52,199 bases of DNA from Ophiostoma sp. CBS 140.51 (lineage: Eukaryota; Ascomycota; Sordariomycetes; Ophiostomatales; Ophiostomataceae). The position numbers and the translations under genes were made by a program. The notes beneath the pieces were generated by a model. The model was given only the letters and a program-made list of their open reading frames with translations, was not told the DNA's origin and did no database searches. The stretch is taken from assembly GCA_029298735.1 (NCBI GenBank), contig JANSLP010000238.1:1-52199 (forward strand), given 5' to 3'. Numbering within the stretch: the stretch's first letter is position 1; every line of letters starts with the position of its first letter. Below, one piece after another: positions 9,259 through 19,632 of this stretch.

Positions 9259-9746
9259 TCTTGCGAAGCAAGCTTTCTTTGTTGGTGATATCTCGGTGTA
9301 TGTGTCTCTCTTTTAAAATGAAAATCTGCTGGCAATGATGATATGGTTGTTTTACTTTCTGCGGTATCGGATAAAAACATGTCTGTACGCAACGGCGTTT
9401 CTGGGTGGAAAAAGCACAAAAGCTACGGCTTCTTTTTAACTCCAAAGGTCAATCCTACAAAAAACATCATAAATATGCCACCCGTTCTTTCAATATCTGC
9501 GAGTGATGCGTGAACTGTGATATGAACTCAATGTGTGATGCCTCGATGTAGACTTTGATTATGTGAACAGTATGTAATATGGTATGCCGTCCTTTATTGC
9601 TATGAGTAAAATACATATGTATGGTATTGTATGAGATGAGTGTTCATAAATGTGTGCCCGTATTGGAGGCACAGCTGTTGCTGATATATTACGTCGTTGT
9701 CCTCCGTACCCCTGTACAAATTGTGCAAACCTCTCACTTCCCTCTC
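9259..9746. other. Convergent 3' spacer of RPL7 and ISA2
   Basis: 488 bp, AT-rich, with 3' untranslated sequence from both sides. An ATGATGA at about 9336-9342 looks like a C box, but no CTGA follows within 80 nt. No gene or repeat is recognised. Confidence 0.5.
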
Positions 9747-10635
9747 TCATATCTTGATATCAAAACTCGTGCCACAGCCGCAGCTGCTCGTCGCCGCCGG
9801 GTTGTCCACAATCTTGAACTGTGATCCAATCAGCTCCATTGTGAAGTCGACCTTGCTGCCGTTGAGCAGCTCGAGCGAGGGTGTGTCCAGGATAATCTTG
9901 GGCAGCGCCAGCGGGTCGGCCGCGCTTTCGGCGGACAAGGCCTCCTCGCCGGCATAGGCAAAGATGGTGTCGTCCTCTCGTATGACGGCACCCTCTTCAC
10001 CCCCCTCAGCCAACTCGGCCGGCTCCGGCAACTTCTCCGGCAACGTCACCAGACTCATGACGTACTGGAACCCGTGGCAGCCGCCGCTCTCGACCTGGAT
10101 GCGCAGGGCGAGGCGGTTGTTGGCGTCCTTCTCCATGACTTTGGCGAGGCGCTGGTGTTGTTAGCATGCGTGCAACGAGGCGCAATCAATAACAGTGGGA
10201 ACGTACCTTTGCCGCCCTCGACGTAATCTCGAGGCGCATCTCGTTGCCGTCGTCGTCCTTTTGCGGGTTGAGGAGGGTCTGCGTGTTGGCTCGCCGAGAT
10301 GTCGTAGAGAACGATCGTGGCTGCATTGCCGAGCTCCGGAGTGTGGTCCATGACGACAAAGTCTGGGTAGAAAGAGGGCTTGTCTGTTGACGCCGGCTGG
10401 AAAGGGACTTGTGTTGCCGTGCCCCTGTGTGTGATTCGGATGTGCTGGGCGCTGTGGCATAACCTCGGCGGGAGGTGTTGGCGACAAAGAGGCTCGACGT
10501 CGAAGGGGGCAGGAGGAAATCGAGAATCGGTGACGATGAGGTGGCCGGCACAAGACGCAGAGCCTTGCGGAGGTGCATGATGCTCTTTGGGGCAGAGGCC
10601 GCCGCTAGGGCGTGGGAGCACATTGGTATCGACAT
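9747..10635 (-). CDS. ISA2: Mitochondrial iron-sulfur cluster assembly protein Isa2
   Basis: Two exons: complement 10207-10635 and complement 9747-10151. The 55-nt intron 10152-10206 is GTACGT...GCTAACAACACCAG. The product is 277 residues. Role: an A-type carrier that works with Isa1 and Iba57 in the matrix to make [4Fe-4S] clusters for aconitase-type and lipoate-synthase-type enzymes. Seen: the junction reads LNPQKDDDGNEMRLEITSRAAK then RLAKVMEKDANNRLALRIQVESGGCHGFQY. The three cluster-ligand cysteines of the HesB/IscA fold are Cys168, Cys267 and Cys269 (CGCG near the C-terminus). SGGCHGFQY is an Isa2 rather than Isa1 signature. About 115 N-terminal residues rich in Ser, Arg and Thr (TSRRGYATAP, PRSFSTTSRR) form a long presequence-like region. 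The ATG at 10635 is the first in frame; nearby internal ATGs are possible starts. Confidence 0.93.
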
Positions 10636-13285
10636 GGTGATATGAGGGGCGAGATGGCGATGACGATAATGCGGTGTGTGTTCAGTTCGGGAAAAGATGT
10701 GAGAAACGGTCGGAGTGACGCCAATGACGACTATGCTTTCAATTCTTTGGTGGAGGCAATGTGCGGCTCAATTCGGGGTTGTTGTCGTTGCAGAAGGAGC
10801 TGTCCAATGTCCAATGTCCAAGGTCCGTTCCCTGTCGGCTTTGCAGGATTTCTGGGTTTTCGTTCCTGTCAACACCTGCCAATTTCTAAGCAAAAAAAAA
10901 GGTGTTCGGTCCCTGGCTCGGCCCTGAAAGCGTAAAAGCGCAAAAGCGGCGGCTTTGGGCGGTTTGTTCAGGTGGTGTGGGGGGCAAACTCGAAGGACGA
11001 GTCATGGCTGGAAATTTTTGCCGTCTATTATGTCATCATGCGACGTTGGCTGGCAAAAAAGCATGTGGCAGCTGTCAGAGACAGTCAGCAAATAGCCGGC
11101 TGTGATTGGCGGTTAACATGGGCTGCCAATGACAGCCACGTGACACTTACACGCATTGTTACCCCAAATTCAACGGCTTTTTTGACAACCCCCTTCTCAC
11201 CCTTCTTCTCTTCATGCCTTTGTCAACCGCTCATTAGCGTTACAACTCGGCAGGATACTTCCGAAACAAGGCCATCCTTCGCCAACCAACTAAATCCCCC
11301 CAGCCCGCGCAGCCCAGTACTTGCACACTCGGATACATGGTGAGGGTGTGGTGAGGTCGTGGTGAGATACAGAAAAGAGACTGACAGCACCCCTGGATTC
11401 TTCATTTTGTCTTTTGCCTTTTGATTTCTCTCTGGACCTAGATTGACTGCTGACGATGGGCTGATGCGATGAGGAATATGGAAATGCTCCAACCAAAGGA
11501 CACCAAAATAACGACACCGAGCGGAGAAATTATGCGGGTTGAGACCGTCTGGCATGCGGGTTTGGGACGAGTCTTGCAGATGTCGTGGCACGTCGAGCTG
11601 GACGCTGAATACTCCGTAGAATGTACCTCATCTGTGATCCATTTCCGTTTCCCGTCTGTTTTCCGTCCTTTTCTTTTTGGAACCCCGGAAACCCCGACAT
11701 TTCTCCTTTCTCTCCGTGTGGAGGTAGAGGAAGAGAGGCAAAATACAGGATGGAAACTACAGCAAGCCACAAGCACAACCCACGGCTGTTGTGTCTTTCC
11801 CCGCACATTTCCACCTCCCGGTTGTGTGCTGTGTGGAGATGCCCCATGCTGTCTCGTCTAAAATTTGTCTAAAAAACGAGACCATAAGGCTTGGGACATG
11901 GATCGTCTCTGCTGACAGCGATCTGACTGAAGAAACTCCCTTTCCCTTTAGGGTAATAGTTGTCTTCTGAGACAGCTGCAGTGCGTTGGATTTTTGTCCT
12001 TGGTAAACTCTTTGTAAAACTTTTGGGTATTTTTGGAGTGCGGAGATGCTTGACCAATCTTTGACCAAGCCAGACCAAAGACGCCAAAAGACACAAGAGG
12101 CACCAAAAAACTAACCATCGTCAACCCAAATAATAACGATGACCAGCCGTGACCCCATGTCGAGGTACCGTTTGTGAGCTTTGTGGATCAACTTGCACTT
12201 TGACCTGCTGTGGATGCAGCTTGGATGCAGATTTTATATCCGTAACGAGGTCGACAGATCCGGTCGTCCATCCAAGGCCCTCACAAAATAATCTTTCCAG
12301 CACCCAGCCCGTCTCAAGGCAGAAGTGCTTTATTCCGTACAGCCATGTTATCCATGTTGGGAGCTCATGTTGCAGCCTTGGCAGACAGCCGCCGTGAACA
12401 CTCCCATCCATCAATCATCTCCCCTCCCAAATGGGCTGTTGGTTCTCTTCTGGTGCTTCAACATTGGATGACCACCATTTGGGAGGCAAGTCGGCACTTG
12501 TCTGGTTGGCCGGCCTTATCTGACCCCATCTTCCAATTTCGTCAGTCTTTCTTTCGCCTTCCAGTTGAATGGTTGCAGTGCCCAAGTAAAAGTTGGGGTA
12601 TGGCCCACTCGTCAGTGAGACTTGTGGGTAAGTGCTTCCTGTTAGCCCCAATAACTTACACGGTTCGACACTGGGCCCCTGTCCATCAAGCCGATGAATG
12701 GTCGGTTCGGGAGCGAAAAGGTTGGTCAAGGAGCCGATACAGTGATGGAGGAGGCACCCATGAGTGCACCACTTTTCTGGGCAAGACGACTAATGACACT
12801 CACAACACGAGGGACGGGGACGTCAGACGAGAAAAGAAACAAGGGGAAATGTGGAGTAAGAAATCAAGAATGAGTATGGAAAGAGGGGGTCATGAGAATG
12901 GGGAAAGAGAGATGAGGCGGAGGGCTTGGACCTGGAGAGGCGGCTTTTTAAAAGGGAATGCATCGCCATATCCTTCTGTCGGCGGTCTCTCGGTTTGTTT
13001 CTTTTGTTTCTCTTTCCTCCTGTATATCTTTCTCGTCTGTATAATACGACAGCCAGGTCAGGCCAGTCGACACCGTATCGAGCTTCAACAGCGCACATAT
13101 TTTTATTCGAGGGCCGACGTCCATCTCGTCATATCCTTGTCCTCATATTTATCTTATCCTCTCTCCCACCCTCACCCGCCTCGTATTCATTCATCGTCTC
13201 CTCACTCTCACCTCTCACCGGCATCTCGACGCCCTCAACGACGTCATACGTCTCCCCTCCCCATCCCTCCTCTCCCTCCCTCACA
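10636..13285. other. Gene-poor spacer: ISA2 promoter and P450 leader
   Basis: 2.65 kb in which no frame resembles a known protein. The left part (10636-11200) should hold the ISA2 promoter, including a CCAAT/E-box element entered separately. TACTCCGTA occurs at 11610-11618. From about 13100 to 13285 the plus strand is strongly pyrimidine-rich, as expected for the P450 leader. Open frames such as 12345-13493 run through the leader with compositionally biased, unconserved translation and are not called. Confidence 0.5.
11098..11142. promoter_or_regulatory. Inverted CCAAT pair overlapping an E-box upstream of ISA2
   Basis: GGCTGTGATTGGC (11098-11110) and GCCAATGACAGCC (11125-11137) form a 13-bp inverted repeat with one mismatch and a 14-nt spacer. 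Each arm holds one ATTGG/CCAAT. The right arm runs into the palindrome CACGTG at 11137-11142. It lies 460-510 bp upstream of the ISA2 start codon. The HAP/CBF complex binds CCAAT and regulates iron and respiratory genes in filamentous fungi, so a link to ISA2 is plausible but inferred. Confidence 0.4.
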
Positions 13286-14884
13286 ATGGCCGTCACCTAC
13301 GAAAACCCAGATTCCCAGACCATCTCGCCGGTCCGTGTCGTCATCAGCCAGGTCGTCGCCATCTGGTCGGCACACTGGACCGTGCTCCTGCCGCTGCTGT
13401 TTGTCAGTCGGCTCCTCTACAAACGCTATGCCTCGCCACTCCGCCGGTACCCAGGCCCTTGGCTGGCCTCTGTTTCTCGGCTCTGGAAAGTGATTAGCAC
13501 CGCCTCCACCAACACACAATGGCAGCACATCGACCTGCACCGCAAGTACGGCCGTGTCGTCCGCATCGCCCCGGATGAAGTGTCCATTGCCTCGCCCGAA
13601 GCCGCTCGTCTTGTCCTCTCTGCCGGCAAGCACTTTTACAAGACGGACTTTTACGGTGTCTTCCCGCCGCCCGAGAACCCGGATATTTTCACCGAAGTCC
13701 GCGAGCACGTCCACGCCCAGAAGAAGAAGGTCGCCAACGTTCCCTACAGCATGGCCGCCATGCAGCAGCTCAGCCCCTTTATCAATGACGCCGTCGAGCT
13801 GCTCGTGTCCAAGCTGGAGACATTGGCGGGTGGCCAGGCCAATGACGCCAAGGGTCCCCAAGTCGACCTGGGTGCCTGGCTGCACTACTTTGCCTTTGAT
13901 GTCCTGGGTGAGGTCGCCTTTAGCCGCAGTTTCGGTTTCCTCGAAGAGGGCCGCGACGTCGAAAACGCCATCAAGACTATTGATGACTCGCAACGCTACA
14001 ATGGCATTGTCGGCCAGGTCCCCGAGCTCGACTACATTCTGAGACGCAACCCACTCTGGAAGTTTATTCCAGCCCTCGACACCAAGAACGCTCTGATTAC
14101 CCGCATGGCTCTCGAAGAGCTCGGCCGCCGCAAGCCCTTTGACAAGGAGAGCGAGGGCAAGTGGCGCGGCGGCGATGGTCGCCAGGACCTGCTGGCTAGT
14201 TTGATCAAGGGCCACCTCAAGGACCCCGAAAAGTTTGCCGAGGGCGATGTCTTTGCCGTCGCCCACGGTGCCATTTTCGCCGGCTCCGACTCTACCGCCT
14301 CCACCATGCAGTCCTTTTTTTGGCAGGTCCTGCACGACCGCCGCATCTACGAGAAGTTGATCAACGAAGTTGACACCGCCGTCGCCGACGGGACCATCCC
14401 GCCCACCGGCAACGTGTCCTGGACCGAGGGCCAGAACCTGCCCTACTTCCAGGCCTGCCTGCGTGAAAGCATGCGTGTCCGCCCAGCCGTCGGTCTCAAC
14501 ATTACTAGACTCGTCCCGCCCGAGGGTGCTGAGCTCGATGGCATCTTCTTCCCCGGTGGCACACGCGTCGCCGTCAACGGCTGGGTCATCCACCGCGACC
14601 GTGCCACTTTCGGCGAAGACGCCGACGAGTTTAGACCCGAGCGCTGGACCGAGGACGAAGAGCGCGCCCGTCGCATGGACCGCTACATGGTGCAGTTTGG
14701 CGGTGGTGCACACGTTTGCATCGGCCGTAACCTGGCTCTCCTGGAAATCAACAAGGTGCTGCCGCGCCTGCTGCGTGATTTCCGCTTCTCGCTGGTACAC
14801 CCGGACCGCACGCTGAATGCGCACGCCACCTTCTTTGTTGTCCAGGAAGGCCTGGACGTGTACATTGAGAAGAAGACTCAGTAA
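13286..14884 (+). CDS. Cytochrome P450 monooxygenase (pisatin-demethylase-like group)
   Basis: An intronless 532-residue frame, the normal length for a microsomal fungal P450. Seen: an N-terminal hydrophobic anchor at about residues 24-45 (VAIWSAHWTVLLPLLFVSRLLY); a proline-rich hinge RRYPGPWLAS; the I-helix oxygen-binding motif AGSDST at 332-337; K-helix ExxR as ESMR at 394-397; PERW; and the heme loop FGGGAHVCIGRNLA at 471-484 with Cys478 as thiolate ligand. All catalytic elements are present, so an active enzyme using a P450 reductase is expected. The substrate is unknown. General similarity is to the filamentous-fungal group often annotated as pisatin demethylase-like or benzoate-hydroxylase-like. 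The ATG at 13286 (CACAATGGC, a good fungal context) gives the membrane anchor; the open frame extends upstream through the leader without conservation. No biosynthetic partner genes lie adjacent. Confidence 0.92.
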   Translation: MAVTYENPDSQTISPVRVVISQVVAIWSAHWTVLLPLLFVSRLLYKRYASPLRRYPGPWLASVSRLWKVISTASTNTQWQHIDLHRKYGRVVRIAPDEVSIASPEAARLVLSAGKHFYKTDFYGVFPPPENPDIFTEVREHVHAQKKKVANVPYSMAAMQQLSPFINDAVELLVSKLETLAGGQANDAKGPQVDLGAWLHYFAFDVLGEVAFSRSFGFLEEGRDVENAIKTIDDSQRYNGIVGQVPELDYILRRNPLWKFIPALDTKNALITRMALEELGRRKPFDKESEGKWRGGDGRQDLLASLIKGHLKDPEKFAEGDVFAVAHGAIFAGSDSTASTMQSFFWQVLHDRRIYEKLINEVDTAVADGTIPPTGNVSWTEGQNLPYFQACLRESMRVRPAVGLNITRLVPPEGAELDGIFFPGGTRVAVNGWVIHRDRATFGEDADEFRPERWTEDEERARRMDRYMVQFGGGAHVCIGRNLALLEINKVLPRLLRDFRFSLVHPDRTLNAHATFFVVQEGLDVYIEKKTQ

Positions 14885-17067
14885 ACGCTGTTTTGGTATG
14901 TTGGTGTGTGGATGTGGGACTACAGCGACAGTTATGTTTGTCATAAATTAAGAAGCTGTTGATCTCTGTGGTGTTGTGGTGTTTTGCCATTTGTGGCGGC
15001 GTATTCCCACCTCATTTATCTTGGTGTGTATTGAGAAGAACGCAACGTACATATTGTATGCGTGTAAGCCAATTGTCTATTTACTATTTATGTTAGCCTA
15101 TGTTATATTTTATACGAATTTCATATTGTTGTTCAAATATTTTCTTTTTATTTAAATAAAAATTCCACTGTCGGATATGGGTCTCTTGAATGCATTAAAA
15201 TATCCTACAAATGTGTGAAGGGGTTGTGCTGTGGCAGACGTATATTCTCTCATCAATAAATGACGTTTGATTCCAAACAATACTCCGTACAGAGCAACTG
15301 ACTGTTATTAATTCGAAACGACAGCTCTTTATCGGCCATGGCGTAATAAACTGTCCGCCACGGGCTGTCTTTCGTGACATTTAAGAACGGTTTTGGCAGT
15401 TCACACAAGCTGACAAGGGTGCAGGCCCGTGATTGGGAAAACCGTCCATTTTTGGCCAAACAAACACCTGGGTCCAGGGCTCATGAAACCCTATGAAAGA
15501 GGCCCTGTGTCCCTGTGTCGCACCACGTTTCTGACAGAAGAAAGTGAAGGCGAAGGGGAGGGTGTAAACAATCCACGGATAGGACGGCGGTTGGAAATGA
15601 TGACAAAAAAATGTCAAGAAAATACGCGGATTGCTAAAAAGTATTTATGCTTCTCGAAAGACATGGTCGAGCAAACGTGAGCTCAAAAAGTAGAAATAGA
15701 ATATCAAACTGGAGATGGCCACCAGAGTGACCACAAGAAGGGGACTTTTCACCGGGACGAGAATACGACTGCAACTCTGCACACTGTCGATGCAACTCAA
15801 TGCCTGTTTTCCTTGACTCTGAGCCTCTTATCATGACTCTCATATTGTGTCCCCCATAATCAAAGCTCGGGGACCTTTTGCATTTTGCGCATCCTCTCGC
15901 TTCTCGCACATCTGCTTGCACATCTTTGGAAATCATTGATCTGCACTGGGCTCTTTGGTTCTTCTCGGCCTCTTCCCGCCGTGATGGCCAGCAGGGATCG
16001 TGGGCCCCAGGGGCTTCAAAGCGGCGGCCAGCAGGCCAGGCCTCGAGCCAGGTTGCAAAACATACAAAGAGGGGGCAGGAGTTGAAGCATAAAGAGCGTA
16101 TTTCAAAGATCACCACAAGGTGCACTGCGGAATGGCGGAGAAGAGAAAAGGGCAAATGCACGATAACTTTATTTCCTTTTCTTCTCTTCCCCTTTACTCC
16201 AGCTGCACTTTACGTCGCATTGAACGTATCATGGTCGCAGTGAGGAGGAGGCTTTGAAATAACTCTAAATTCTCCCAAACGTGGACCGTTTCAGGCCTGA
16301 AAGGGCGCCCCGTTCTCACCCAACAACGACCCCAGCGCCTCCTGATCATCGTCTGAATTATCAACACCCACGCTTCACCTGTTCTCACTTCACCTCAAAG
16401 ATCAGCTGCAAAATGCTTGTCACTTTTCTTTCTTCTTTTCATCGTTGTACCTGAATGCCCCTCAACTACATCGTTGGGGCCATGTTTCCTATTGTTTCCA
16501 CTTGCTTGTTTTTGGAAAGGCTTGGAACAACAGCGCCACAAAACGGCCGCCTCTCTTCAAGGTGTACATGTACATGTACTCCGTATGTCAGGACCCTGTA
16601 ACTCTTTATTCTCACAGACGCACACCTTAATTGGCTGTAACCAAGGCCGACCTCGAAGCGCCTGTGCGATCTTGAAGAAAAGAAGCAATAAGAAAGAAAA
16701 CTTTGCAGAAAAGACGGAGTACGACGTCAGATAATGGATATTGTAGAGTTTCACCGGATGCCAAGACAAGATATGCAGGAGATAAGGGCGTTTACTTGCA
16801 GAGTTGTAGATAGACAAGGGTACTTTGAGGAGAAGAGTGTAAACACATATAACAAACCACATCCACCCAAATAGATGTTCACGATGTCCTTCTTGTCTCT
16901 TGACCTTTACGTTCATTTTTTTTTCGTGTGATTCTTACCTTCATTTCTTTCCAGGGCAAGCTCCCGTTCTTTCTTTCGTTTCTTTCCACCCTCTTTTGTT
17001 CCTTTCGACCATCTTTTATTCATTCATTATCTTGCTCTGAGAGCCTTCTTTCTTTGTCTCTTTCACC
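14885..17067. other. Gene-free spacer between P450 and secreted-protein gene
   Basis: 2.2 kb. The first ~350 bp are very AT-rich (14940-15250) and contain 3' untranslated sequence, including AATAAA-like stretches near 15150-15170. TACTCCGTA occurs at 15281-15289 and 16577-16585. The last 150 bp (16920-17067) are pyrimidine-rich leader for the next gene. No coding frame here resembles a protein I know. Confidence 0.5.
16564..16585. repeat. 16-bp perfect palindrome of TGTACA units abutting TACTCCGTA
   Basis: GTACATGTACATGTAC at 16564-16579 equals its own reverse complement and is followed without a gap by the recurring 9-mer TACTCCGTA (16577-16585, sharing TAC). It lies about 480 bp upstream of the secreted-protein start codon. 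It may be a dimeric factor site; function unknown. Confidence 0.5.
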
Positions 17068-18606
17068 ATGACACGAGCTCTTCTTCTTCTGGCGGCTTCC
17101 GTCTCGTGGAGCACGCTTGCCGCCGCCAAGTACGCCCACGTCGCCAACCCGATCTTGCCACGCACCGTCACCTCACTCGACGCTGCTGCCGTCGCCGAAG
17201 CCCAGCCCCGCGACGACACCGCCACGCGGGCCTTTTCGAATGTCCAAATCACCACCTCTGACGGCCGCTGCCTCTTTGTCGACCCGCTCTCGGGCGATTT
17301 CCGTGAGAACTTGACGCCCATCCAGGTCGCCGCCTGCGGGTCCACTAACGGACAGGGTTGGGACGTCATCACGGCTGGCAAGCACAACAACGTCGCCAAC
17401 TCGGCTTTGATTGTCAGCACACTGACTGAAGCGTGCTTCAACTTTGACCCGCGCCGCGCCGCCGGTAACCAGGTCCTGTTGTTTTCGTGTGGTGGCCGGG
17501 CGGATGGTGGCGGTCTTGTGACGAACTCGCAGCTGTTTTCATTCAACGGGACGCAGTCCAACTCGATTACCTTTCAGCCGGAGAACCAGCCTGGGTCGTG
17601 CTTCACCGTCAAGGGCGATGTCGTGGACATTGCCAGCTGTGACTCGACGGACCCGAACCAGACGTTTGTGTTTGGTAGTGCAGCTGCCAGTATCGCCGCC
17701 TCGGCTGTTGCTTCGACCACTGCAGCAGGGTCCTCATCTGCCGTTGCTGCTGCTGCCAGCTCGGTCGTAGCAACTGTGGCCAACAACGCATCTGTTTCGT
17801 CTGCTGCACTTGCAGCAACGTCGAGCATTGCCGGCTCCGTCAGTCTGCCTGCTGCTCTGCAGACTGCTTCGGCTTGCAAAGGCCGCACTCGCACTGTCAT
17901 CAAGACTGTCACAGCGTCCGCTGCTGGGGCGCGTAGCAGTGGTGCCGGTGTCGCTCTTGGTGCTGCTGACCCTGATCCGCTTTTGTCTTCTGTCGCTCCC
18001 ATCGCTGCCAGCGGCGGCGCTGCTAAAGCCACCATCACTGGCACTGCCACCGCCATTCCGCAACCTGCTTCAGCTGTCCCCGTCTCCCGTGGCGGCGACC
18101 TTAGCCCATCAGCCGCTGCCGAGGCCAACCCCGTCGACAACACCGCCACCCGCAATTTCACGAGTGTCACCATTCGCGCGCCCAACGGCCAGTGCCTCTT
18201 TGTCGATCCCACCGCCGGCGATTTCCGTGAAAACCTGATCCCTATTTCCTTGGTTGACTGCTCCGGTACACCCAACGAGCTCTGGGACGTTGTCACCGCG
18301 GGTGCTCACAACGACGTCCCCGGCACCGCCCTGATTGTCAGCACCCTGACTAACGGCTGCATCTCCTTTGACGGCCGCCGTGCCGCTAACGACACCGTCA
18401 ACATGTTTGCGTGCGGCGGGCGCGCTGACGGCACGGGCCAGACCAATGCGGACCAATTGATGCCGTTTATCGGCGCCTTTAGTTTTGCGTTTGCCCCCTC
18501 GGGCGAGAACGGCAATGTCTGTATCTTGCCGGGTGACGACAATGGCCGATTGATTTCAGGAGCGTGCCCGACCAATGGCGCGCAGCTGTTTGCAGTGTTC
18601 CCTTAA
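17068..18606 (+). CDS. Secreted protein with an internally duplicated beta-trefoil-like (ricin-B-like?) domain
   Basis: A 512-residue intronless frame. Seen: a signal peptide (MTRALLLLAASVSWSTLAAA, cleavage near residue 20). Lobe A at about residues 41-200 and lobe B at about 349-512 are clear duplicates: both contain DxTATRxF, GxCLFVDPxxGDFRENLxPI, WDVxTAGxHNxVxxxALIVSTLT and FxxRRAA followed by CGGRADG. A linker of about 150 residues rich in Ala, Ser, Val and Thr joins them, as in cell-wall-bound or O-glycosylated proteins. The repeated WD and FVD spacing and the Cys pattern suggest a ricin-B-type lectin fold, but I cannot confirm it. Function unknown; an extracellular carbohydrate-binding role is inference. 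The start CACCATGAC is in good context. There are no functional partners next to it. Confidence 0.75.
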   Translation: MTRALLLLAASVSWSTLAAAKYAHVANPILPRTVTSLDAAAVAEAQPRDDTATRAFSNVQITTSDGRCLFVDPLSGDFRENLTPIQVAACGSTNGQGWDVITAGKHNNVANSALIVSTLTEACFNFDPRRAAGNQVLLFSCGGRADGGGLVTNSQLFSFNGTQSNSITFQPENQPGSCFTVKGDVVDIASCDSTDPNQTFVFGSAAASIAASAVASTTAAGSSSAVAAAASSVVATVANNASVSSAALAATSSIAGSVSLPAALQTASACKGRTRTVIKTVTASAAGARSSGAGVALGAADPDPLLSSVAPIAASGGAAKATITGTATAIPQPASAVPVSRGGDLSPSAAAEANPVDNTATRNFTSVTIRAPNGQCLFVDPTAGDFRENLIPISLVDCSGTPNELWDVVTAGAHNDVPGTALIVSTLTNGCISFDGRRAANDTVNMFACGGRADGTGQTNADQLMPFIGAFSFAFAPSGENGNVCILPGDDNGRLISGACPTNGAQLFAVFP

Positions 18607-19632
18607 TCGTGGGTTGCTGGAGGCTCAACAGCTCATTTCAAGCCCTGGTCGAGTCGCGTTTCTTGGTGCGGTCGGGGATCTGGGGTGAGGCTGAGATTTG
18701 TGGTCTAGACGCGTCTTTTTTCGACAGATCCTGTATGGTCGCTAATGTCGCATCATGTCCTGTCTTCCTGTGTATTATTATTTGCGTGCAATCCTGCACG
18801 AGCATATTACCTTCTTTGTACATATATCAATTCACTTTTTGGTTTCTTCAATTGTCGCGTTTCTTGTCATGTTGTCGGTCTCGATCGTAACAACTTAAGC
18901 TTCATTGTCAAGTCCGAAGTGCCTCGGGAAACAAGCTTTCAGGGGCTTGTTAGCTTAGTGGACAAAATGGGCAAAATAGCGCTGCGTCGCGCCTGCCATC
19001 AGACAGCACTTGCCATTTCTAGGCACAAAATGTTCAAAATAGCAGTGGAAAAAGTGGCAGGATCGACCGAGTGCGCCTGCCAAGTTGTTCACTTTCCTCA
19101 TCACGCACCATTTGCACGATACGAAATATACGTATGCACTCTGAGGAAATTGTAGAAGATTGCGTCTTTATCGCAGCTATTTTAATCGTCGCAGATAAAC
19201 GGCGCAGGTGTTTCAAGCGGCTCACAGCCCCTCTGCAGCCTGGTTCGAGCGTTCTGTGTCTGGTGGGATCACCGCAAAATCAATGTCGTCGTTTATGTTT
19301 TAGTGGCTAAAATTCGTGACTTCCCTTTTTTGCGTCGCTCTTTCCCCAAATGTGTCGATTTCTTTTCTAGTCTTGGCATTGCCTGGGTTCTTTCCTCGCA
19401 TCTCACACCTCGTTCAATCTCTCCCCTATTTTGGATACTCTCTTCTCTTTCGCATTCATCACCAACTGCCATCGACTGTCTTCTCCCTATCACCCAATTC
19501 GCGTCTGGCACGCTCGCGTCTCTAAACTCCACATGTCTTGGCGTACGTCACCCGCCAACGTCAACGTCTAACTTCAAACGTCAATGTCAAACTTGTGCGA
19601 CATCACGAACAACATCAGCGCCTCAACCCGCG
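18607..19632. other. Spacer upstream of the CorA-like gene with an imperfect direct repeat
   Basis: 1.0 kb. ACAAAATG(GG/TT)CAAAATAGC(GC/AG)TG occurs at 18962-18984 and again at 19025-19047, 63 bp apart start to start, with flanking sequences not repeated. From 19310 to 19530 the plus strand is pyrimidine-rich leader. The CorA reading frame is open back to 19303, but that part is compositionally like a leader. No separate gene is seen. Confidence 0.5.

Noticed and set aside
9336..9420. ATGATGA downstream of RPL7 as a second C/D snoRNA
   Set aside because: No CTGA D box or terminal stem within a suitable distance.
12345..13493. 382-codon frame running through the P450 leader
   Set aside because: Composition follows the pyrimidine-rich leader, no domain is visible, and it overlaps the P450 start out of frame.
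13244..14944. 566-codon open frame antisense to the P450 gene
   Set aside because: Shadow of GC-rich third positions; the sense strand has every P450 motif and the antisense translation has none of any family.
18950..19250. Possible tRNA: TTAGCTTAGTGG resembles an A box and GGTTCGAG near 19242 a B box
   Set aside because: The two boxes are about 300 bp apart and no cloverleaf arms can be formed; probably chance.
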